NCBI RefSeq assembly: GCF_001598335.1
Contig: NZ_BCYT01000008.1
Span: 62,001-126,000, forward strand
Direction: 5' to 3'
DNA length: 64,000 nt
Source: Sphingobium abikonense NBRC 16140
GTDB taxonomy: Bacteria > Pseudomonadota > Alphaproteobacteria > Sphingomonadales > Sphingomonadaceae
Shown: positions 30,211 to 41,477 of the stretch, in pieces
Position numbering within the stretch: the stretch's first letter is position 1
Layout: the number at the start of each line of letters is the position of its first letter
The notes under the pieces: generated by a model
What the model saw: only the letters and a program-made list of their open reading frames with translations
The model's database searches: none
Told to the model about the DNA's origin: nothing
Made by a program: the position numbers and the translations under genes

Positions 30211-30228
30211 TTCTGGGGTCGGGGAAGC

Positions 30229-31278
30229 ATGACCGCCTTTTTCCAAAATCTTGGCCTGCCGTTTGAAGGCGCCTGGCTGCTCTCCACCGTCATCGGCATC
30301 TTGCTGATCGCGCTGCCGGTCATGCTGGCCGTGGCGATGATCATCTATGCCGACCGGAAGATATGGGCGGCGATGGCGTTGCGCCGCGGCCCCAACGTCG
30401 TCGGGCCGTTTGGCCTGCTCCAGTCCTTCGCGGATGGCCTCAAGGTCTTCCTGCAGGAAACCATCATTCCCTCGGCCGCGAACAAGACCCTGTTCCTGAT
30501 CGCGCCGATCATCACCTTCACCGTGGCGCTGATGGCCTGGGCGGTAGTGCCGTTTCAGGTGGGCGTGGTGCTGGCGGACATCAATGTCGGCCTGCTCTAC
30601 ATCCTCGCGATCAGTTCGCTTGGCGTCTATGGCGTCGTGTTGTCGGGCTGGGCGTCCAACTCCAAATATCCCTTCTATTCCGCAATCCGCGCCAGCGCGC
30701 AGATGATCAGCTATGAAGTCTCGATCGGCTTCATCCTGATCTGCGTCGTTTTGTGGGCGGGCAGCTTCAACCTGACCGCCATCGTGGAGAGCCAGAAGGG
30801 TTATTATGGCTTTCTGAACGGCAACGGCTTCAACCCGCTGCTCTTCCCGATGGCGATCATGTTCCTGATTTCGGCCATGGCGGAAACCGCGCGTGCCCCG
30901 TTCGATCTCACCGAAGCGGAAAGCGAATTGGTCGCGGGCTACCAGACCGAATATTCGTCGATGGCCTTCGCGCTGTTTTGGCTGGGCGAATATGCCAACG
31001 TCATCCTGATGTGCGCGCTCAACGCGGTGTTGTTCTGGGGTGGCTATCTGCCGCCGTTCGACTGGGCGCCGCTCTATCTCGTGCCCGGCATCATCTGGCT
31101 GTTTGCCAAGATCCTGTTCTTCTTCTTCGTCTTCTCTTGGGTGAAGGCGACGGTGCCCCGTTACCGTTATGACCAACTGATGCGGCTGGGCTGGAAAATC
31201 TTCCTGCCGACCTCGCTGCTGTTCGTGTTCCTGGTGTCGGGCTTCCTCATGCTGACGCGCTATGGAGGCGCACAATGA
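30229..31278 (+). CDS. nuoH: NADH-quinone oxidoreductase subunit H
   Basis: Membrane subunit (349 aa, about eight helices) that links the quinone site to the proton channels. Standard motifs are visible: [21 protein letters not shown], the loop [21 protein letters not shown], and [15 protein letters not shown]. The ATG at 30229 has a GGGGAAG ribosome site, consistent with a start independent of coupling after the repeat. nuoI starts four bases before its end. Confidence 0.96.
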   Translation: MTAFFQNLGLPFEGAWLLSTVIGILLIALPVMLAVAMIIYADRKIWAAMALRRGPNVVGPFGLLQSFADGLKVFLQETIIPSAANKTLFLIAPIITFTVALMAWAVVPFQVGVVLADINVGLLYILAISSLGVYGVVLSGWASNSKYPFYSAIRASAQMISYEVSIGFILICVVLWAGSFNLTAIVESQKGYYGFLNGNGFNPLLFPMAIMFLISAMAETARAPFDLTEAESELVAGYQTEYSSMAFALFWLGEYANVILMCALNAVLFWGGYLPPFDWAPLYLVPGIIWLFAKILFFFFVFSWVKATVPRYRYDQLMRLGWKIFLPTSLLFVFLVSGFLMLTRYGGAQ

Positions 31279-31760
31279 GCCTCGGTTATTACGTCAAATC
31301 CTTTACCCTCTGGGAGTTCGTGAAGGCGCACGTCCTGACCTTGAAATATTTTTTCAAGCCAAAGGCGACGATCAACTACCCCTATGAGAAGAACCCGATT
31401 TCACCGCGGTTCCGGGGCGAGCATGCGTTGCGGCGCTATCCCAATGGCGAAGAACGCTGTATCGCGTGCAAGCTGTGCGAGGCGGTGTGTCCGGCGCAGG
31501 CCATCACCATCGAAGCGCAGCCGCGCGAGGATGGCAGCCGCCGCACGACGCGTTACGACATCGACATGACCAAGTGCATCTATTGCGGTTTCTGCCAGGA
31601 AGCCTGTCCGGTGGACGCGGTCGTGGAAGGGCCGAATTTCGAATTTTCGACCGAAACCCGCGAGGAGCTGATCTACGACAAGGCCAAGCTTCTTGAAAAT
31701 GGCGACAAGTGGGAACGCGCGATCGCCGCGAACCTTGCCGCCGACGCACCCTATCGGTAA
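31275..31760 (+). CDS. nuoI: NADH-quinone oxidoreductase subunit I
   Basis: 23-kDa ferredoxin-like subunit carrying clusters N6a and N6b. The 161-aa protein has two 4Fe-4S motifs: [16 protein letters not shown] and [16 protein letters not shown]. The N terminus [19 protein letters not shown] is the amphipathic anchor. It overlaps nuoH (ATGA). A large palindromic element of about 170 nt follows before nuoJ. Confidence 0.96.
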   Translation: MSLGYYVKSFTLWEFVKAHVLTLKYFFKPKATINYPYEKNPISPRFRGEHALRRYPNGEERCIACKLCEAVCPAQAITIEAQPREDGSRRTTRYDIDMTKCIYCGFCQEACPVDAVVEGPNFEFSTETREELIYDKAKLLENGDKWERAIAANLAADAPYR

Positions 31761-31782
31761 TGGGCGTGCGGAATCTCCAAGA

Positions 31783-31953
31783 GCCGTTCGGCCCGAGTAA
31801 GGACCGAGCTTGTCGAGGGCCTGTATCGAAGGCTCTGTGCGCGTCCTTCGATACTCGATCAGGTGAACCATCCCCCGGATGGTTCAGGATCGTCCGGGGG
31901 ACGATCCGACCTGATCGACTTCGACAAGCTCAGCAGCCACTTAGGATGAACGG
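31783..31953. repeat. Complex nested palindrome between nuoI and nuoJ
   Basis: About 170 nt of nested inverted repeats with no reading frame of note. Outer pairs: CCGTTC (31783) with GAACGG (31948-31953), and GAGCTTGTCGA (31806-31816) with TCGACAAGCTC (31921-31931). Inside lie three hairpins: GTATCGAAGG/CCTTCGATAC (31823-31854); CGATCAGGT/ACCTGATCG (31856-31917), which itself encloses GAACCAT/ATGGTTC (31865-31885); and GGATCGTCC/GGACGATCC (31887-31907). The outer arms are a variant of the REP found between nuoG and nuoH. It looks like a MITE- or REP-derived element with several stacked folds. Confidence 0.78.
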
Positions 31954-31983
31954 GGTAGGGGCCGAGGGGGCCGAGTATATCCA

Positions 31984-32595
31984 ATGATCCATGTAATCGC
32001 CTTTTACCTGTTTGCCACGATCGTGGTGTGCAGCGGCGCGCTGACGATCCTGTCGCGCAACCCCGTCCATTCGGTCCTGTGGTTGATCCTGGCCTTCTTC
32101 AACGCCGCTGGCCTGATGATCCTGCTGGGCGCCGAATTCATCGCGATGCTGCTCGTAATCGTCTATGTCGGCGCCGTAGCCGTGCTGTTCCTGTTCGTCG
32201 TCATGATGCTGGACATTGATTTCGCCGAATTGCGGGCGGGCTTCGTCAGCTATCTGCCCTTCGGTTTGCTGGTGGCGCTGGTCCTGCTGGCCGAAATCGT
32301 GCTGGGTATCGGCCTGTGGAGCGTCGGCCCGATCGAGCTGGCGCAGCGCGCCGGCCCGGTGAACCCGGAGCTTTCCAATATCCAGGCGATCGGTGCGCTT
32401 CTCTACACGCGCTACATCTTCCTGTTCGAAGCGGCGGGCATCGTTCTGCTGGTGGCCATGATCGGCGCCATCGTCCTGACGCATCGCGCCCGCGGCGGTG
32501 TTCGTCCGCAAAATATCGCGCGCCAGAACCAGCGCCGGCCGCAGGATGCCGTGCGCAATGTCAATCAGCCCGTGGGGCAGGGGGTGGAGCTGTGA
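31984..32595 (+). CDS. nuoJ: NADH-quinone oxidoreductase subunit J
   Basis: Membrane subunit of 203 aa with five helices. The typical [18 protein letters not shown] and [20 protein letters not shown] stretches are present, the latter including the conserved glutamate. The C-terminal tail beyond about residue 165 is basic and rich in Arg/Gln. nuoK starts with a GTG overlapping its stop. Confidence 0.95.
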   Translation: MIHVIAFYLFATIVVCSGALTILSRNPVHSVLWLILAFFNAAGLMILLGAEFIAMLLVIVYVGAVAVLFLFVVMMLDIDFAELRAGFVSYLPFGLLVALVLLAEIVLGIGLWSVGPIELAQRAGPVNPELSNIQAIGALLYTRYIFLFEAAGIVLLVAMIGAIVLTHRARGGVRPQNIARQNQRRPQDAVRNVNQPVGQGVEL

Positions 32596-32897
32596 TCGGC
32601 CTGCAACATTATCTGGTGGTCAGCGCCATCCTGTTCGTGATGGGGGTGCTGGGCATCTTCATCAATCGCAAGAATGTCATCATCATCCTGATGGCGATCG
32701 AGCTGATCCTGCTGAGCGTGAACATCAATCTCGTCGCGTTCAGCGCCTTTCTGGGCGACCTTGTCGGGCAGGTGTTCAGCATGTTCGTGCTGACCGTCGC
32801 GGCGGGTGAGGCGGCCATCGGCCTTGCGATCCTCGTCATCTATTTCCGCGGTCGCGGCACCATCGCCGTCGATGACATCAACCAGATGAAGGGCTGA
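32592..32897 (+). CDS. nuoK: NADH-quinone oxidoreductase subunit K
   Basis: 101-aa membrane subunit with three helices and the two buried glutamates needed for proton pumping ([18 protein letters not shown] and [13 protein letters not shown]). The start is a GTG that overlaps the nuoJ stop by four bases (GTGA); this gives the exact family length. nuoL follows after 8 nt. Confidence 0.95.
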   Translation: MIGLQHYLVVSAILFVMGVLGIFINRKNVIIILMAIELILLSVNINLVAFSAFLGDLVGQVFSMFVLTVAAGEAAIGLAILVIYFRGRGTIAVDDINQMKG

Positions 32898-32905
32898 GCC
32901 GTTTC

Positions 32906-34999
32906 ATGATCCAGCTTATCGTCCTTCTCCCGCTGCTGGCGGCTGCCATTGCCGGCCTTGGCAACAAGGCCCTGGGCAAGCTCCCCGCCAAGATCGTAAC
33001 CACTGGCGCGCTGTTCGTTGCCTGCGCGATGAGCTGGATGATCTTCATCCCGTTCGTCACCGGCCAGGCCGAAGCAAGCGTGACGCCGCTCTTCACCTGG
33101 ATCGAAAGCGGCAGCTTCGATGCCCAATGGGCGCTGCGCGTGGACACGATGACGGCGGTGATGCTGGTCGTCATCACCAGCGTATCCAGCCTCGTTCACC
33201 TCTATAGCTGGGGCTATATGGACGAGGAGCCGGATCAGCCGCGCTTCTTCGCCTATCTCTCGCTCTTCACCTTCGCGATGCTGATGCTCGTGACCGCGAA
33301 CAATCTGTTGCAGATGTTCTTTGGCTGGGAAGGCGTGGGTCTGGCGTCCTACCTTCTCATCGGTTTCTGGTTCCGCAAGCCCAGCGCCAATGCCGCCGCG
33401 ATCAAGGCATTCGTCGTCAACCGCGTCGGCGACCTTGGCTTCATGATGGGTATCTTCGGCACCTATCTGGTGTTCAATACCATATCGATCCCGGAAATTC
33501 TGGAGGCCGCGCCGTCGATGGCGGGTTCGACCATAGGGTTCCTGGGTCATCGTTTCGACACCATGACCGTTCTCTGCCTGCTGCTGTTCGTCGGCGCGAT
33601 GGGCAAGTCGGCGCAGCTTGGCCTTCACACCTGGTTGCCCGATGCGATGGAAGGCCCGACGCCTGTGTCGGCGCTGATCCATGCCGCGACGATGGTCACG
33701 GCCGGCGTGTTCATGGTGTGTCGCCTGTCGCCGATGTTCGAAACCTCGCCGACGGCTCTTGGCTTCGTGACCTTCATTGGCGCTGCCACCTGTCTGTTCG
33801 CGGCGACGGTCGGCACGGTGCAGACCGACATCAAGCGCGTCATCGCCTATTCGACCTGCTCGCAGCTGGGTTATATGTTCTTCGCCGCGGGCGTTGGCGC
33901 CTATGGCGCGGCGATGTTCCACCTTTTCACGCACGCCTTCTTCAAGGCGCTGTTGTTCCTGGGCGCGGGCTCTGTCATCCATGCGATGCATCATGAACAG
34001 GACATGCGCTATTATGGTGGGCTGCGTAAAAGCATCCCCATCACCTTCTGGACGATGACGCTCGGCACGCTGGCGATCACAGGCGTTGGCATCCCGCTTG
34101 TTGGCGTTGGCTTTGCCGGCTTCTATTCGAAGGATGGCATCCTGGAAGCGGCCTTTGCCGCTGGTGGAGCGGGCGTTGGCGCCTATTATGTCGGCGTATT
34201 CGCGGCATTGCTCACCAGCTTCTACAGCTGGCGCCTGGTGTTCCTGACCTTCTTCGGCAAACCGCGCTGGGCCGCGTCGGAGCATATCCAGCATGCGCTT
34301 CACGACGCGCATGGACATGACGATCATGACACGCACGGCCATGGGTCGGAACATGATAATGCGCCTGCGCAGGAAGATGCAGGGGATGAGCCGCATGCGC
34401 ATGGCGCCGCAGCACATGCCTTGCCGACGGGAACCGGCGGCTATCATCCGCATGAAAGCGGCTTGGTGATGCTGATCCCGCTAGTCGTGCTGAGCCTGGG
34501 CGCAGTCTTTGCCGGCTTTGTGTTCCATGATCAGTTCATCGGCGCGGAAGGCGGCATGGAGTTCTGGAAGGGGGCGCTCGCCTTCAACAGCCATCTGATG
34601 CACGCTGCCCATGAGGTTCCGACCTGGGTCAAGTTCGGTCCCTTCACGGTGATGGCGATCGGGCTGCTGATCGCGTGGCTTTCCTACATCAAGAATACCG
34701 ACTGGCCGCAGCGCTTCGTCGCGACCTTCGGTGCGCTTTACCAGGTCCTGCTCAACAAATGGTATTTTGACGAACTGTATCATTTCCTGTTCGTCAAACC
34801 TGCCTTTGCCATCGGCCGCTTCTTCTGGAAGTTCGGGGATGTCGGCTTCATTGACCGCTTCGGGCCTAATGGCCTGGCTGCGCTGGTCGTGCAGGGCAAC
34901 AAGATCACGCGTCGGATCCAGTCCGGCTACCTTTACACTTACGCGCTGGTGATGCTGATTGGCCTCGCCGCAGCCGCAACCTGGGCGATGACACGATAA
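32906..34999 (+). CDS. nuoL: NADH-quinone oxidoreductase subunit L with histidine-rich insert
   Basis: Distal antiporter-like proton-pumping subunit (697 aa) with the long lateral helix at its C terminus. The core motifs are intact: [31 protein letters not shown], and [25 protein letters not shown] split across helices. Between residues about 460 and 516 lies an added loop with 14 histidines plus many Asp/Glu (coding 34283-34453). It sits between two helices, so it should face one side of the membrane. nuoM overlaps its stop by one base. Confidence 0.95.
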   Translation: MIQLIVLLPLLAAAIAGLGNKALGKLPAKIVTTGALFVACAMSWMIFIPFVTGQAEASVTPLFTWIESGSFDAQWALRVDTMTAVMLVVITSVSSLVHLYSWGYMDEEPDQPRFFAYLSLFTFAMLMLVTANNLLQMFFGWEGVGLASYLLIGFWFRKPSANAAAIKAFVVNRVGDLGFMMGIFGTYLVFNTISIPEILEAAPSMAGSTIGFLGHRFDTMTVLCLLLFVGAMGKSAQLGLHTWLPDAMEGPTPVSALIHAATMVTAGVFMVCRLSPMFETSPTALGFVTFIGAATCLFAATVGTVQTDIKRVIAYSTCSQLGYMFFAAGVGAYGAAMFHLFTHAFFKALLFLGAGSVIHAMHHEQDMRYYGGLRKSIPITFWTMTLGTLAITGVGIPLVGVGFAGFYSKDGILEAAFAAGGAGVGAYYVGVFAALLTSFYSWRLVFLTFFGKPRWAASEHIQHALHDAHGHDDHDTHGHGSEHDNAPAQEDAGDEPHAHGAAAHALPTGTGGYHPHESGLVMLIPLVVLSLGAVFAGFVFHDQFIGAEGGMEFWKGALAFNSHLMHAAHEVPTWVKFGPFTVMAIGLLIAWLSYIKNTDWPQRFVATFGALYQVLLNKWYFDELYHFLFVKPAFAIGRFFWKFGDVGFIDRFGPNGLAALVVQGNKITRRIQSGYLYTYALVMLIGLAAAATWAMTR

Positions 35000-36552
35000 T
35001 GGACGGCTTCCCCATCCTTTCCCTGATGATGGCAGTGCCGATGGCGGGGGCCATCGCCTGTCTCTTCGCGGGCGCAAACAGCGCACGCTGGATCGCATTG
35101 ATCGCGACGCTGGTCGATTTGCTGCTCGGCATCATGCTCTGGGCGAATTTCGACCAGGCTGGCACCGCTGCGCAATGGCAGTTCCAAGAATATGCCCCGA
35201 TCTTCGGCCGCTTTGCTTGGGCGCTGGGCATTGATGGCATCGCGTTGATGCTGATCGTCCTGACCGTCTTCCTGATGCCAATCTGCATCGGCGCGAGCTG
35301 GCAGGCGATCCAGAAGCGCGTCGGTGAGTATATGGCGGCGTTCCTGTTCATGGAGGTGCTGATGATCGGCGTCTTCACGGCACAGGACATCTACCTCTTC
35401 TACGTGATGTTCGAAGCCGGGCTCATTCCGATGTACCTCATCATCGGCATTTGGGGCGGCGCGGATCGCATCTACGCCAGCTACAAATTTTTCCTCTATA
35501 CGCTGCTCGGCTCGGTTCTGATGCTGATCGCGATGATGTGGATGGTGCATGAAGCCGGCACGACCGAAATTCCGGCGCTGATGGCCTATAATTTTGCTCC
35601 GGGTGCGCAGACCTGGCTGTTCCTGGCCTTCTTCGCCAGCTTCGCGGTCAAGATGCCGATGTGGCCGGTCCACACCTGGTTGCCCGACGCGCACGTTCAG
35701 GCGCCAACCGCAGGGTCGGTCATCCTGGCGGGCGTGCTGCTCAAGATGGGTGGCTACGGCTTCATCCGCTTTTCGCTGCCGATGTTCCCTGAGGCGTCGG
35801 CGCAACTCGCCTGGCTGGTCTGGGGCCTTTCGATGGTCGCTGTGGTATACACCAGCCTTGTCGCGCTCGTGCAGTCGGACATGAAGAAGTTGATCGCCTA
35901 TTCCTCGGTCGCGCATATGGCGATCGTGACGGTTGGCCTGTTTGCCTTCAATCAGGCGGGTATCGAAGGCGCGATGATGGTGATGCTGGGACATGGCCTA
36001 GTGTCGGGCGCGCTGTTCCTGTGCGTCGGCGTCATCTACGACCGGCTGCATACGAGGGAAATCAGCCGCTATGGCGGACTCAGCATCAACATGCCCAAAT
36101 ATGCGGTGCTGTTCCTGCTGTTCACCATGGCATCCGTCGGTTTGCCGGGCACATCCAACTTCGTTGGTGAATTCCTGTCGCTGATGGGCATTTACCAGGC
36201 GTCGAGCTGGGTCGCGCTGGTCTGCACCACGGGCATCATCCTGGGCGCGGCCTATATGCTCTACCTCTATCGCCGCATCGCCTATGGCGAGCAGGTCAAT
36301 GCCGACGCGGCAGCGATGCCTGACCTGTCGATGCGCGAAATTGCGCTGTTGGCCCCGATCGCCGCGGCGGTGCTGTGGATGGGCGTCTATCCCGAAAGTT
36401 TCCTCGCGCCGATGCGATCCGATATTCGCGCGCTGGAAGCGCGCCTCGCTCCTGCGGCGCCCGCAGGTGATTCCCATATCAAGATGGGCGCGTCGAAGCC
36501 TGCTGGCGGCGCCACCCATGAAGAAGCAAGCGCGCACGGGGAGGCGCATTGA
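34999..36552 (+). CDS. nuoM: NADH-quinone oxidoreductase subunit M
   Basis: Antiporter-like proton-pumping subunit (517 aa, about 14 helices). Markers include [20 protein letters not shown] (conserved Glu), [20 protein letters not shown], and [14 protein letters not shown]. The last 30 residues ([20 protein letters not shown]) are polar and past the last helix. The ATG shares a base with the nuoL stop. Confidence 0.96.
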   Translation: MDGFPILSLMMAVPMAGAIACLFAGANSARWIALIATLVDLLLGIMLWANFDQAGTAAQWQFQEYAPIFGRFAWALGIDGIALMLIVLTVFLMPICIGASWQAIQKRVGEYMAAFLFMEVLMIGVFTAQDIYLFYVMFEAGLIPMYLIIGIWGGADRIYASYKFFLYTLLGSVLMLIAMMWMVHEAGTTEIPALMAYNFAPGAQTWLFLAFFASFAVKMPMWPVHTWLPDAHVQAPTAGSVILAGVLLKMGGYGFIRFSLPMFPEASAQLAWLVWGLSMVAVVYTSLVALVQSDMKKLIAYSSVAHMAIVTVGLFAFNQAGIEGAMMVMLGHGLVSGALFLCVGVIYDRLHTREISRYGGLSINMPKYAVLFLLFTMASVGLPGTSNFVGEFLSLMGIYQASSWVALVCTTGIILGAAYMLYLYRRIAYGEQVNADAAAMPDLSMREIALLAPIAAAVLWMGVYPESFLAPMRSDIRALEARLAPAAPAGDSHIKMGASKPAGGATHEEASAHGEAH

Positions 36553-37988
36553 TGATCGAATCCGCTTCCCTTCTGGCCGTCGCGCCGGAACTGGTCCTGA
36601 CCGTTGGTGGTCTGGTGCTCATGCTCATTGCCGCCTGGGGCGGAGAAGCGAGCAGTCGTTTTGTGAACTGGCTCGCTGTGCTGACGCTGGCGATTGCGGG
36701 CTTGGCTCTGTCGACATCGCTGGCCAACGGGCCGGTTGCTTTCGACGGCCTGGTTCGGGCAGACGCGTTCTCCGCGTTTGCCAAGGGCATGATCTACGCA
36801 GCCGCTGCTGCCGCCATCCTTCTTGCCCCCCGCTATTTTCAGGCGGACGGAAAGGAGCGGCCCGAATATCCGGTGCTGATCCTTTTCAGCGCCGTCGGCA
36901 TGGGCATGATGGTGTCCGCCGGTGACCTTCTGACCCTCTATGTCGGGCTGGAAATGCAGAGCCTTGCCGCCTATGTGCTGGCCAGCTTCATGCGCCAGGA
37001 TGCGCGCTCGTCTGAAGCGGGCCTCAAATATTTTGTGCTGGGTTCGCTGGCGAGTGGCATCCTGCTCTATGGCGCGGCGCTGCTGTACGGCTTTACCGGC
37101 ACGACCGCCTTCGACGGTATTGCGGTTGCCATGGGTGATGGCGTGTCGAACGGCGAACTGTTCGGCATGGTGTTCCTGCTGGCCGGCCTTGCCTTCAAGA
37201 TGAGCGCGGTGCCGTTCCATATGTGGACGCCCGACGTCTATGAAGGCGCGCCCACCCCGGTCACCACCTTCTTTGGCAGCGCGCCCAAGGTAGCCGCAAT
37301 GGCGCTGGCGGTCCGCGTCGCCATCGAAGCGCTCGGGCCGGCGGGCCTCGACTGGCAGCAGATCGTCATTTTCGTCGCACTGGCATCCATCATCCTCGGT
37401 GCTGTCGCGGCGATTGGCCAGTCGAACATCAAGCGACTGATGGCCTATTCGTCGATCAACAATGTCGGCTTTGCGCTGATCGGCCTCGCCGCCGGCACGC
37501 CGGCTGGCGTTGCCGCGACCATGAGCTACATGGCGATCTATGTCGTCATGACCATCGGCGCCTTTGCCTGCATCCTGCAGATGCGTGACGCGCAGGGGCG
37601 CCCCGTCGAAACGATCGCCAGCTTGGCAGGCCTGTCGCAGTCGCGCAAAGGGCTGGCGGCCGCCTTCGCGATCTTCATGTTCTCGATGGCGGGCATCCCG
37701 CCGCTCTTCGGCTTCTGGGCGAAGTTCCTAGTGTTCGACGCCGCCGTGGCCGCTGATCTGACCGCGCTCGCCGCCTTTGGCATCGCCGCGTCGGTGATTG
37801 GCGCCTTCTATTATCTCAAGATCATCAAGACGATCTATTTTGACGAGCCTGCGGCCGCTTATGAAGCAAAGGGCGGGATGGTTGAAAATGTCATTCTGAC
37901 CGCTTGCGCAGTCGTGATCGTCTTTGGTTATCTGCTGAACCCCGCGCTCGATGCTGTCAGCGCCGCCGCTGCGGCGTCGCTCTTCTGA
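36552..37988 (+). CDS. nuoN: NADH-quinone oxidoreductase subunit N
   Basis: Third antiporter-like proton-pumping subunit (478 aa). It has the conserved LYVGLEMQSLAAYVLASF, KYFVLGSLASGILLYG, KMSAVPFHMWTPDVYEGAPT and SSINNVGFALIGLAAG. The ATG at 36552 overlaps the nuoM stop; a TTG three bases earlier is possible. It ends the complex I genes; birA follows at once. Confidence 0.96.
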   Translation: MIESASLLAVAPELVLTVGGLVLMLIAAWGGEASSRFVNWLAVLTLAIAGLALSTSLANGPVAFDGLVRADAFSAFAKGMIYAAAAAAILLAPRYFQADGKERPEYPVLILFSAVGMGMMVSAGDLLTLYVGLEMQSLAAYVLASFMRQDARSSEAGLKYFVLGSLASGILLYGAALLYGFTGTTAFDGIAVAMGDGVSNGELFGMVFLLAGLAFKMSAVPFHMWTPDVYEGAPTPVTTFFGSAPKVAAMALAVRVAIEALGPAGLDWQQIVIFVALASIILGAVAAIGQSNIKRLMAYSSINNVGFALIGLAAGTPAGVAATMSYMAIYVVMTIGAFACILQMRDAQGRPVETIASLAGLSQSRKGLAAAFAIFMFSMAGIPPLFGFWAKFLVFDAAVAADLTALAAFGIAASVIGAFYYLKIIKTIYFDEPAAAYEAKGGMVENVILTACAVVIVFGYLLNPALDAVSAAAAASLF

Positions 37989-37990
37989 CA

Positions 37991-38692
37991 TTGATCCGCT
38001 TCGTCGCCGAAACCGGCTCCACCAATGCCGATATGCTGGCTTTGGCGGAGCAGGGCGCGGCCGAAGGCAGCTGGTTGCGCGCCGGCAGGCAAACCGGCGG
38101 GCGCGGGCGGATGGGCCGGCATTGGGAAAGTCCGGCCGGCAATCTCCATGCGTCCACTCTGGTTCGCCTGACAGCGGGAGATCCGCCAGCGCATAGTTTG
38201 GCGCTGGTCGCTGCCAATGCGGTCCATGCGCTGATTGCGCCCCTGTGTTCGGGGAACGCCCGGATCAAATGGCCCAACGACATATTGGTCGATGGCGCAA
38301 AGATCGCCGGCATATTGCTGGAGAGGGCAGGAGACGCAGTCATTGTCGGGATCGGCGTCAACGTCACCGGCTACCCCGAAGGACTGGAGCGTCCCGTCAC
38401 GAGTCTGCATGCGCAGGGCGCGAGCGAAGCCGAAGCCGGCGACCTGATAGAGCGCCTCGCTCCATTATTCGCGCACTGGTTGTCCGTATGGCGCGCGCAC
38501 GGGCTGGACCCTGTGAGGACGCACTGGCTGCTCAACGCGCATTCCCGGGGGACCGCGATGCGCGTGCTCCAGCCGGATGGAGAGCAGGTGGATGGGACTT
38601 TCGACACGCTGGATCGCCAGGGTATGCTGATCCTTCGCTTGGCGGATGGGCAGAGCCGTGCCATTCACGCGGGCGACATCATCCTCAATTGA
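37991..38692 (+). CDS. birA: Biotin--[acetyl-CoA-carboxylase] ligase
   Basis: Attaches biotin to the carboxyl carrier protein of acetyl-CoA carboxylase. The protein (233 aa) lacks the N-terminal HTH repressor domain of E. coli BirA, so it is ligase-only. Motifs: ETGSTNADM, the ATP/biotin loop [36 protein letters not shown] and VGIGVNVTG. The start is uncertain: I chose the TTG two bases after the nuoN stop, since no ATG fits; translation probably depends on nuoN. coaX follows 11 nt later. Confidence 0.88.
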   Translation: MIRFVAETGSTNADMLALAEQGAAEGSWLRAGRQTGGRGRMGRHWESPAGNLHASTLVRLTAGDPPAHSLALVAANAVHALIAPLCSGNARIKWPNDILVDGAKIAGILLERAGDAVIVGIGVNVTGYPEGLERPVTSLHAQGASEAEAGDLIERLAPLFAHWLSVWRAHGLDPVRTHWLLNAHSRGTAMRVLQPDGEQVDGTFDTLDRQGMLILRLADGQSRAIHAGDIILN

Positions 38693-38703
38693 AGGATCGG
38701 ACC

Positions 38704-39486
38704 ATGCTTCTCGCGATCGACGCGGGCAATACCAACGTCGTGTTTGCCCTGCTGGAGGGCAGCACGATCAAGGCGCGCTGGCGGATTGCAACCGATCCGC
38801 GCCGCACGGCCGACGAATATGCCGTATGGCTGAACCAGCTTCTGATGCTGGAAGGCTTCACGATTGCCGATGTCGATGCGGTCATCATCGCGACCGTGGT
38901 GCCCCGGGCACTGCATAATCTACAAGTGCTGGCCGACAAATATTTCAAGACGACGGCGCTGATCGCCGGGCAGGGCGCAGTGCCATGGGGCATCCGTCTC
39001 GATGTGGCGGAACCGGCCTCTGTTGGCGCGGACCGGGTTGTAAACGCAATCGCCGCCCACCATCTCTATGCCGAAGATTTGATCGTTATTGATTTCGGCA
39101 CGGCCACGACGTTCGACGTCGTCGATTATACAGGCGCTTACAAGGGTGGCATTATTGCCCCCGGCATCAACCTGTCCCTTGATGCGCTGGTCGCCGCAGC
39201 GGCCAAGCTCCCCAAGATTGCGATCGCGCCGCCGGAAAGCCGATCGGTAATTGGCCGGACGACAGAAGCTCAGATGCATATCGGCGTTTTCTGGGGATAT
39301 GTGGCGATGATGGAAGGTCTGGTCGCGCGCATCCGCGCGGAAATTGGCCGGCCCGCCAAAGTGATTTCGACCGGGGGCCTGGCGGTCCTCTTCAATGACA
39401 ATAGCGATATTTTCGATGCGATAGCGCCTGACCTGACCATTCAGGGCCTGGCGCTGTTGTACGAACGGAGTTTGAATACAGAATGA
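38704..39486 (+). CDS. coaX: Type III pantothenate kinase
   Basis: Phosphorylates pantothenate, the first step to CoA; type III enzymes need a monovalent cation and are not inhibited by CoA. The 260-aa protein has the ATP-binding [46 protein letters not shown], and the Gly-rich [11 protein letters not shown]. The order birA-coaX-rnj right after nuoN is standard in alphaproteobacteria. Its stop overlaps rnj (ATGA). Confidence 0.94.
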   Translation: MLLAIDAGNTNVVFALLEGSTIKARWRIATDPRRTADEYAVWLNQLLMLEGFTIADVDAVIIATVVPRALHNLQVLADKYFKTTALIAGQGAVPWGIRLDVAEPASVGADRVVNAIAAHHLYAEDLIVIDFGTATTFDVVDYTGAYKGGIIAPGINLSLDALVAAAAKLPKIAIAPPESRSVIGRTTEAQMHIGVFWGYVAMMEGLVARIRAEIGRPAKVISTGGLAVLFNDNSDIFDAIAPDLTIQGLALLYERSLNTE

Positions 39487-41120
39487 CACCTGGAAATGAG
39501 TTGCTCTTCCTGGCCCTTGGTGGGTCGGGGGAGATTGGGATGAACGTCAATCTCTATGGCTGCCAAGGCAAATGGGTGATGGTCGATCTGGGCCTCACTT
39601 TTGCCGACCCGGCCTATCCTGGCGTGGAACTGATCCTGCCGGACCTCAGCTTCATCGAGGAGCGGCGCGACGATCTGCTCGGCATCGTGCTGACGCATGG
39701 GCATGAAGATCATATCGGCGCGATCCCTTATCTGGCGGCCGATCTTGGCGTGCCGCTTTATGCAACGCCCTTCACGGCCGGGCTGATCCGGCTGAAACTG
39801 GAGGAAGAAGGACTGAGCGATGACGTCGAACTGAACGTCATCGATAATGAGGGGAGCTTCGCTCTTGGCCCCTTCGGCTTTCGCTACGTTCCGCTGGCGC
39901 ACTCCATTCCGGAGGGCAACGCGGTCCTGATCGATACGCCTTATGGGCGCATATTCCACACCGGAGACTGGAAGCTGGATGAGCGGCCTTTGCTGGGGCA
40001 ACCGTCCACGCCCGAGGAACTGACGGCTATCGGAGACGACGGTGTGCTTTCGCTGGTGTGCGACAGCACCAATGTCTTCAATTCGGAGGCGAGCGGATCG
40101 GAAGGCGATGTCCGTGAAGGTTTGATGCAGACTGTCGCCAGTGCAAAAGGTCGTGTTCTGGTAACGACCTTCGCGTCCAATGCGGCGCGCTTGCAGACAT
40201 TGGGCGAGGTCGCCAACGCCGCCGGCCGCAAATTGTGCGTCGCCGGCCGTTCGCTTGATCGGATTATCGGGACCGCAAAGGCTGCGGGCTATTTGAAGGA
40301 CTTTCCGCCGACCATTGACTGGGATGATGCGATGGCACTGCCGCGCAGCGAGGTTATGATCATCGCAACCGGCGGGCAGGGGGAGGCCCGGGCCGCACTG
40401 TCGCGCATTGCCTTCAACAGCCATCCGATCAAACTGGCGGAAGGCGACATGGTCATCTTTTCGTCTAAGCAGATCCCTGGAAATGAAATCGCGATTGGCC
40501 GCATCCAGAACGCGTTGGCAACCGCCGGCGTTCTGATGGTCACCGATCGCCAGGCCGAGGTGCATGTGTCCGGCCATCCCGGTCGTCCCGAACTGGAGGC
40601 GATGTACCGCTGGATCCGGCCGGAGATATTGCTGCCGGTCCATGGCGAACGCCGGCACATGGCGGAACAGGCGCGGCTGGGTCTCGCATCGGGTATTCGC
40701 CATGCGCCGGTCCAGTCCAATGGCGATATGCTGCGTCTGGCGCCCGGCGCACCGGAGATTATCGGGCGGCAGGATACGGGCCGGCTGGTGCTGGATGGCG
40801 ACGTCATCCTGCCTGCGGACGGAGCGACCATCAACGAGCGTCGCAAGCTCGGTCTGCATGGCCAGATCAGCGTGGCGGTCGCGATCGATCGCAAGGGCAA
40901 GTTGATCGGGACGCCCGTGCTGCGAACGCAGGGTGTGCCCGTGGAAGAGGATAAGGCCGCTTTTCTGGACGAGGCGGCGCAGGAAGCCGGATCGGTGATG
41001 GCCAAAGGATCACAGGAAGACGAAGCCTTGCGGGAGCGCATTCGCCTGGCGGTGCGGCGGACGGCAACCCGCTGGACCGGCAAGAAGCCTCTGGTGGACG
41101 TGCTTCTTATTCGCGCCTAA
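39483..41120 (+). CDS. rnj: Ribonuclease J
   Basis: Metallo-beta-lactamase/beta-CASP RNase with 5'-exonuclease and endonuclease activity, used for rRNA and mRNA processing in alphaproteobacteria. The 545-aa protein starts with [18 protein letters not shown] and has the zinc site [14 protein letters not shown] (H72, H74, D76, H77). It continues with [11 protein letters not shown], the CASP region [10 protein letters not shown], and [13 protein letters not shown] with PVHGERRHM. Starts at ATGA overlapping coaX. DUF1467 gene follows 3 nt after the stop. Confidence 0.94.
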   Translation: MTPGNELLFLALGGSGEIGMNVNLYGCQGKWVMVDLGLTFADPAYPGVELILPDLSFIEERRDDLLGIVLTHGHEDHIGAIPYLAADLGVPLYATPFTAGLIRLKLEEEGLSDDVELNVIDNEGSFALGPFGFRYVPLAHSIPEGNAVLIDTPYGRIFHTGDWKLDERPLLGQPSTPEELTAIGDDGVLSLVCDSTNVFNSEASGSEGDVREGLMQTVASAKGRVLVTTFASNAARLQTLGEVANAAGRKLCVAGRSLDRIIGTAKAAGYLKDFPPTIDWDDAMALPRSEVMIIATGGQGEARAALSRIAFNSHPIKLAEGDMVIFSSKQIPGNEIAIGRIQNALATAGVLMVTDRQAEVHVSGHPGRPELEAMYRWIRPEILLPVHGERRHMAEQARLGLASGIRHAPVQSNGDMLRLAPGAPEIIGRQDTGRLVLDGDVILPADGATINERRKLGLHGQISVAVAIDRKGKLIGTPVLRTQGVPVEEDKAAFLDEAAQEAGSVMAKGSQEDEALRERIRLAVRRTATRWTGKKPLVDVLLIRA

Positions 41121-41123
41121 TGA

Positions 41124-41399
41124 ATGCCCATGAACTGGTACGCGGTCTTTGCCATCTATTTTCTGATGTGGGTGATCTGCGCCTTCATCATGCTGCCCTT
41201 CGGGCTGCGGACGCCTGACGAAACGGGCGAGACGTTGATGCGGGGGCAGGCCGACAGCGCGCCCAGCAATTTCCGACCGGGGGTGGTAGTCCTGCGGGCT
41301 ACCATCCTGTCGGCGCTGCTATTTGCACTTTATTATCTGAATTACACCCAAGGTTGGATCACGATCGACATGGTACCGGGCTATCAGTCCGCGTCATAA
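41124..41399 (+). CDS. DUF1467 family membrane protein
   Basis: A 91-aa protein with two helices (about 5-25 and 56-74). The hallmark WYAVFAIYFLMWVICAFIML and FGLRTPDETGE are those of DUF1467, a family found downstream of rnj in many alphaproteobacteria and of unknown function. Either the ATG at 41124 or the one at 41130 could be the start. The unit birA-coaX-rnj-DUF1467 ends here; the next 78 nt hold no clear terminator. Confidence 0.85.
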   Translation: MPMNWYAVFAIYFLMWVICAFIMLPFGLRTPDETGETLMRGQADSAPSNFRPGVVVLRATILSALLFALYYLNYTQGWITIDMVPGYQSAS

Positions 41400-41477
41400 T
41401 CGGCCGCGTCGGTTGGCGCCTCCGGGTCTCAAAAGGATGTGCCCCTGCTTGATCGTGCGAGGATCATAGGCGGGGGT

